From the NCBI GenBank assembly GCA_964036155.1, contig OZ038423.1, positions 65,301,249 through 65,365,248 on the forward strand: a DNA stretch of 64,000 nucleotides, written 5' to 3'. Below the pieces are notes generated by a model, which was not told where the DNA came from, made no database searches, and was given only the letters and a program-made list of their open reading frames with translations. Within the stretch, counting starts at the first letter, position 1; each line of letters begins with the position of its first letter. Below, piece by piece: positions 59,122 through 64,000 of the stretch. A program made the position numbers and the translations under genes. The DNA comes from Diploscapter coronatus. Lineage: Eukaryota > Nematoda > Chromadorea > Rhabditida > Rhabditidae.

Positions 59122-60375
59122 ATTACGCTGGATAGAAAGTCCTGCACCAAAAATTTTAAAAATCGATAATTTTCTAAAAATGAGTCGAATGCCCTAATAA
59201 GTGTGAGAACCTTGTAGAATGTTCTCTAAGCTATCACCACATGGGTATATAAGAGCTCGCGCCCAGGGGTCTGGTGACTTACGATTATTATAAGCGAACC
59301 CCAACTTTGAACAGTCATCTACTACGAGTGGCTTCAAAACAACAACGCGAGCAGAACGACCTCTAACATCAACAACACATTCGGTGAGGGCACTGCTTCC
59401 CGTTGGACAGTCAACCGTTGGTTCTATCGCTTCGCGGCAGGAGATACGAGCCTTCAAGAAAATGAGCGCAGTGAAAGACCATTCTTCATCGACAACAATG
59501 AATTGCAGAGCGCTATCAAGGCCAATCCGGAAGCTACTATATGAGAATTGGAGACGATACTCGGGTGCTCCAATGCCATCATCGTTGCCCATTTCCACGA
59601 TCTCGGCTATCGAAAAATTTAATTAAGATGAGCCCCCATCGACTAACCGACACCCATAAGCAGGTGCGTGTTGACATCCGCCAGTCTCTCCTCCTCCGTC
59701 CGCACCGAAAGGAATTTCTGAAAAATCTAGTGACTGGAGATGAGAGTTGGATCCTTTACGACAATGATGCATGACATGCCATCCGGCTCCCGCGCGACGC
59801 AGAGCCACCAACGCAGTCGAAACCGAACCCCACTAACACAGACATCTCCTCTCCGTTTGGTGGGACGCGAAAGGGTCGATATACTACGAGTTGCTTCCTA
59901 CAAGCAGAACTGTCACAGCTACCATCTACATCGATCAGCTTCAAAAATTGGTCGGCACAATTCGAGAAAAACGGCCGAGACGCTCAATTGTCCACCTCCT
60001 GCATGACAGCGCGCAACTATACGTCGCTTCGGGCATCCACCAGAAGACCACAAAGCTCGACTGGCATCCGGTTATCCACTTATCGTACTCGCCGGGCCTT
60101 GCTCTATCAAACTACCATTTGTTTTGTCCTTTAAAGTTCTATCTACAAGAGAAACAAATCGACAAATAAGATGACCTCAAAATGGTAGTCGACGACTTCT
60201 TCATGTCATAGTCTCCTGAATTCTGGGCGAAAAACATCAGTGATTTACCCAATAGATGGGCGAGAGTTACTGGTCACAATGGTGAATATATCATTGATTC
60301 TTGGTGGTTTTAAATAAAGTTATGAATAAATGAAAAAGAAAAATTTTTTGGTGCAGGACTTTCTATCCAACGTAA
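59122..60375 (+). mobile_element. Mariner-family DNA transposon, full-length but decayed
   Basis: It is 1254 bp and flanked by TA at 59120-59121 and 60376-60377. The terminal inverted repeats are about 30 bp: TTACGCTGGATAGAAAGTCC at the left and the complement of GGACTTTCTATCCAACGTAA at the right, with one mismatch. Length, TA duplication and content fit a mariner element. The next feature describes the inactive transposase. Confidence 0.92.
59290..60312 (+). pseudogene. Mariner transposase pseudogene
   Basis: Fragments in different frames follow mariner transposase order. The N-terminal DNA-binding part includes ASRWTVNRWFYRFAAGD. The catalytic part includes VTGDESWILYDND (first Asp, near 59750), LLHDSAQLYVAS (second Asp, near 60005) and YSPGLALSNYHLF (near 60100). 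The third catalytic position, normally Asp in PDLAPSD, is Asn. At least one in-frame stop (after NPEATI) and several frameshifts break the gene. It cannot make an active enzyme, although its intact ends could still be mobilised in trans. Confidence 0.88.
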
Positions 60376-60480
60376 TATTTCTTGAAGCGAAGTTAAGCTG
60401 AAGTTACAAATGTCACATGATATCGCCATGATATCTTACTGAAAATCACTACGCATGAAGACCATGTGAATACATTTCAG

Positions 60481-61636
60481 CCAATATCGAGTAATCAACA
60501 GTCAGGATACAGTGAATCGTTACCGGCAGCAGGGAGCAGTGGAGATTCAAACAATTGTAATATGTACAAGCGTAAATGTTGCATAGACTTTAAAAATTCA
60601 GCTGAAGCCAACAAAATCCTATCAGCAATTACTGGGACAAATGAACTGAACAATAAACAAGGATATGTCGATGTATGAAATATACAATTCGATTAAAACT
60701 TTTCGTATATATTAGATCACTGGCTTTGATCAATTTTAGCGTCCTCCTATCATAATTACTGGAAGCGAGATAATATCACAAGCAACGGAATCACGAACAG
60801 GAAGTGCTTCAATATCAATTGTTTCCGAATCGACTGCAGCTCCAATGATTGTTGCATCCACAGAATATGCAGTCACATCAATGACCACTCCGACTAGGAC
60901 GATGATTCACAAAACGAAAAAGTAATCTTCATTTTGTATCATGGAATATTATTATTTTAAAAAATTGAATATTTTACGAGTACTCCCGAAAAAAGTGAAA
61001 CATAGTTCATATGATATTCTTTCAACGAACGACGGCATTATTTATTTCGAAAAATTTGTACAAAATAGGCTAAAGCTGAATATAATTCAAATTTAGAATC
61101 ATACGTTAGTTAAAAGCACTTTTCTCACGCAAAAGAGCTTTTACTGAACTAATAGCTGCTCAAAATGGTAAAGTCATTATATTTATACTCACCTCAGCAC
61201 AACAGATCTCGTAACTCAATTGAGTTCACGAAATGGAGCTCATCAGTCAGCTTCAAAGGGGCAGACATATGCAGCTCTCGGAGGATCGCAACTTTATCAA
61301 TCTATTTTTGGAGGAGTATCCAATTCTTCATTTATAGGAACTACAATCACAGAGAAAAGAAGTGACTCACGCTGGCCACTGCTCCCCCAGGCATGTGCTG
61401 CCCCGTTCGAGTCGCCACCCAATGTCCATGCGCCGAACCTAGCTCCCCTAGTTGATCGCCAGCTCTTCTCACAATCACAGAGAAAAGTTCCCGCATTCCT
61501 CTCGACTCGGCTCCGCAGCGGAGCCAAGTCGGGAGGAATGCGAGACGAACGCGAGACGAATGAGGGACGAATGCGAGAGGAATGCGGGAACTTTTCTGTG
61601 TCTGATCATGATATAAATACCTATACGGTATCATAA
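60481..61636 (+). CDS. 3' exons of an unrecognised gene (Ser/Thr-rich)
   Basis: Three exons join in phase: 60481-60672, 60740-60921 and 61198-61636 (TAA). The first starts at an ACATTTCAG acceptor, so the gene begins upstream, perhaps beyond the mariner element, which would then be intronic. The peptide is Ser/Thr/Asn-rich and low in hydrophobics (SGYSESLPAAGSSGDSNNCN, TGSASISIVSESTAAP, QTYAALGGSQLYQSIFGG), with one Cys cluster (YKRKCCIDF). It looks like a disordered cytoplasmic tail. The last exon contains a GC-rich palindrome that stays in frame. I do not recognise the family. Confidence 0.45.
61343..61602. repeat. GC-rich repeat cluster inside a coding exon
   Basis: A 17-bp direct repeat (ACAATCACAGAGAAAAG) occurs at 61343-61359 and 61471-61487. 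The second copy begins a palindrome whose arms are 61476-61505 and 61573-61602, with CAGAAAAGTTCCCGC-type sequence and its complement. Inside are a smaller palindrome around CGGCTCCGCAGCGGAGCC and about five tandem copies of an 11-bp unit like GAATGCGAGAC (about 61536-61590). The block is far more GC-rich than its surroundings. It looks like an inserted element, yet it adds no stop in the gene's frame. Confidence 0.6.
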
Positions 61637-62265
61637 GTATAAAATATTTAATTCCCAATCTTTTACTTACTGCTGTATATTTTTTAAGTTATTATTCCAG
61701 TGTGTCAGAATCTATATTCTTTACATATTTTATTGAGTAAAAGTTATAATACACGAATAATGAAGTTGAGACATTATATATCCTATATACGAAATGAAAG
61801 ATGAGTGAATTAGAGAACAGGTCCTTTGACAAGGCACACGGAACGAGAGAGTGAGAAATCGAAGATGAGAATGGAAACAAGCAAGGAGAGGACAAAATGA
61901 CAGAAGTAGATCACACAAATTTCAAGAAATTGGGATTTTGATCGGTCAAGTTAAAAAGAATCAAAGAAAAGACAAATCAATTAATAGAGGAAAAAGGCCT
62001 TTGATATAAAGAAGAGCAGAGCTGATGAGTTGAGAGATGAGAGAGGAACACAGATAGGGAAAGGGCAACGAGTGAGAATTTAGATTGAAGAAGCACTTTG
62101 CAATGATGCAACCAAGTAAAATTATCATGAAGATCAGTTTTTTATCGAATCATTACAATGTGCTCGGAATATTGATTAATGAGAGTTTGGTCCAAGATTT
62201 GCCCAATTATAGAAGTGAGGAGAAAATCGATTGCATAATTCATTGCTGGGAGAAATTGAAAATGC
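61637..62265. other. Tail-to-tail spacer before MEMO1
   Basis: Purine-rich on the plus strand at about 61790-62060. The plus-strand open frame at 62085-62348 overlaps the last MEMO1 exon in antisense and is not called. Confidence 0.45.
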
Positions 62266-63927
62266 CTATTTTGGATGCACGAATAAGGCACCGGCTGCGT
62301 AGGAAACTGAGGAATCGTTTGGCGATCGAACCTGATATATATCTTTAATTTACCGCAATCAATTAACTAAGGGTTATTCTAAATAATAATGCCTAAACTC
62401 GTAACAAATTTAGTTAAATTATCGTCTATTTAATACTTTTCTGTACCTTGTTTGACTGAGAATAGTTGAGGAATCGAAATTCGTGAGTGTGATTGTTCAT
62501 TTGACGGAAATGATCTGCTGCCTGAAATTATTTGGATTAACAAAATCGCAATGAAATAAGAAAGTACCTGCAGCATGAGCAGAATTGGATTCCGACCGCA
62601 GATCGTATTCTGCGTCTTCTTCAGATAGTCATTGAATGTGGTCGGGTTCAGGGTCTCGATAGCGTTCATACCCTGGAATTAAGAACTAGGATCAAAAATA
62701 TTTGGATCTTATTCATTGTAAACAATTTGACTTATCAACTATCAATGCTATAAAATAATATTTCATTCAGATAATATCATTGGTATTGTTACCGCTCTGT
62801 CCAAATTACTGATTTGTTCGTAGATTGGTACACCACTGCTTCTGTCATAAGGAGCGTAGTTGAAACGATCTCCTGTATTAATGGCTTCAATTTCTCAATT
62901 TAACAATTTGGTTCTACCGAAGTGACAAAAGTCAGAAGATACGACGAAGAGATTCCTCGGGTTCTCGAGATAGTGCGCGAATATCTTCCCGTATGTCTGC
63001 TGCTTTGAGCCTTGCAGAGAACCAACCAGAACCGGAATTATCGTCGGCTTCCGGCTAAATTATTATTATTATTATTGTTTTTTTTTTTAATTGGCTTATT
63101 AGGCTTTTAGATTTAGAATTTCTCATAGTACATTTTTTAAAAACGTTTTCTCAATGTCTTCATCCGAAATGTATCCAGTTTCAGTATAAAAACAATGACT
63201 AAGCGATTCACTATTATAGTTTTTGTTTCAAAAGTACCCGTGCATGACTTTAGCGAGGAACGGCAACTGCATCTCGATGGAGTGCTCTGCCTCCTCGTCC
63301 GAACGATCCATCAGATCGAAGTGGCGAGTCGCACGCAGCTCGTCATTCACTGCAAACCAGCAGATGTTTCCCTGATGATTTATAATCAATAATAGCATAC
63401 CTGCTTGATCGATATTCAGATCACCCAGAGGCGTACTGTAGCGAGAACAGGTGGTCAGGGCACAGCCACTCAGAGACACCACGTGGGAAGGGCCGAGAAT
63501 GAAGATGCGGTCACTGAACCCATCAAAAGTCAATCAATTATACCTATTCTGAGGTTAATCGATTGGTTCAGGTTTAAATTCGAAAAATGGATATTTAGAA
63601 TAAAAACTTGCACTATAATCATCATACACTTCTTCAGTCGATTGAATTATTATTTATATTTCAAATATATTGACCTAGTTTTTTTGCTTTTTAAATAATC
63701 AGAGGAACATACACTTCATGAGGCACGATCTGTTTGAACGCATAAGCAGCCGTCTCTCCACAATAGGAATATCCAGCATGAGGCGAGATGATAGCTCTAG
63801 CTTTTCCCACTCGCTCTCCAGCTCCATCCAACCACCGAGTCAGTTGCCGGTCTAGTTCCGATTGACTGCCTGCGTACCACGAGCCTGCATGCGATGCCGA
63901 CCTGATTCCTCCCTCTGTGCCGTTCAT
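62266..63927 (-). CDS. memo1: MEMO1 family protein
   Basis: Eight minus-strand exons (63927-63713, 63513-63401, 63349-63238, 63054-62918, 62872-62793, 62672-62568, 62521-62447 and 62331-62266) sum to 903 nt (300 aa), the usual family length. Blocks: [81 protein letters not shown] and [14 protein letters not shown]. Human MEMO1 is a cytosolic ErbB2-motility effector and copper-binding redox protein. His of SPHAG, His of GPSHV, and the Asp and His of SSDFCHFG are kept. The Cys equivalent to human Cys244 is Val here ([11 protein letters not shown]). If the donor at 62446 were unused, the protein would end NKVQKSIK instead. Confidence 0.93.
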
Positions 63928-64000
63928 TCTAAATCAATACAGGGTAGTCTATCGATAATTCTATAAGCTACATCCGATTATCATTGGATGATGCAAGCAT
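63928..64000. other. Upstream of MEMO1 to window end
   Basis: 73 nt, presumably 5' UTR or promoter of MEMO1. Nothing else is identifiable. Confidence 0.4.

Noticed and set aside
62085..62348. 87-codon plus-strand open frame
   Set aside because: Antisense to the last MEMO1 exon, whose reading frame matches the conserved [11 protein letters not shown] block.
1..64000. CRISPR array, bacterial operon or prophage content
   Set aside because: Spliced genes, an snRNA and a mariner element show this is eukaryotic nuclear DNA.

Overview
The window reads as nuclear DNA of a nematode. It is AT-rich, with many short introns ending in TTTCAG-type acceptors. It carries an F-box protein with a nematode-style C-terminal region, a nematode-type serpentine chemoreceptor, a MEC-9-like Kunitz/EGF protein and a U2 snRNA gene that resembles nematode U2 outside the branch-site region. 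I cannot name the species. The genes below were assembled by hand from splice sites and reading phase. For most of them the summed exon length is an exact multiple of three, which is internal support but not transcript evidence.

Layout: (1) 859-7930 (+): cysteine-rich CXC-type repeats fused to an AID/APOBEC-like deaminase domain (HVE, 28 residues, then PC-x4-C). (2) 8759-12955 (-): F-box protein. (3) 13.0-22.0 kb: gene-poor, with GA-rich tracts, inverted-repeat elements and two orphan exons. (4) 22050-27060 (+): a secretory signal, kelch repeats, one membrane segment and a tyrosine kinase. These join in phase into one predicted receptor kinase with a kelch ectodomain, an architecture I do not recognise. 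(5) 27786-30615 (+): chemoreceptor-like seven-helix protein. (6) 31127-31316 (-): U2 snRNA with an altered branch-site recognition segment. (7) 31809-33369 (+): enolase-phosphatase E1 of methionine salvage. (8) 33956-42219 (+): MEC-9-like protein with five Kunitz domains, EGF repeats and a Glu-rich tail. (9) 42683-44140 (-): TMEM222/DUF778. (10) 45630-48007 (+): DESI2/PPPDE1 protease. (11) 49467-53883 (+): rhodopsin-like GPCR. (12) 54340-54732 (-): fragment of a small cysteine-rich secreted protein. (13) 54.8-61.6 kb: intergenic DNA, a dead mariner element, and the 3' exons of an unknown gene. (14) 62266-63927 (-): MEMO1.

The genes are functionally unrelated neighbours, not a cluster. Mobile DNA is frequent: one mariner, several TA-flanked or foldback MITE-like elements, and one intron of the mec-9-like gene that is a hairpin from splice site to splice site. 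Long polypyrimidine or polypurine tracts recur in introns and intergenic DNA.
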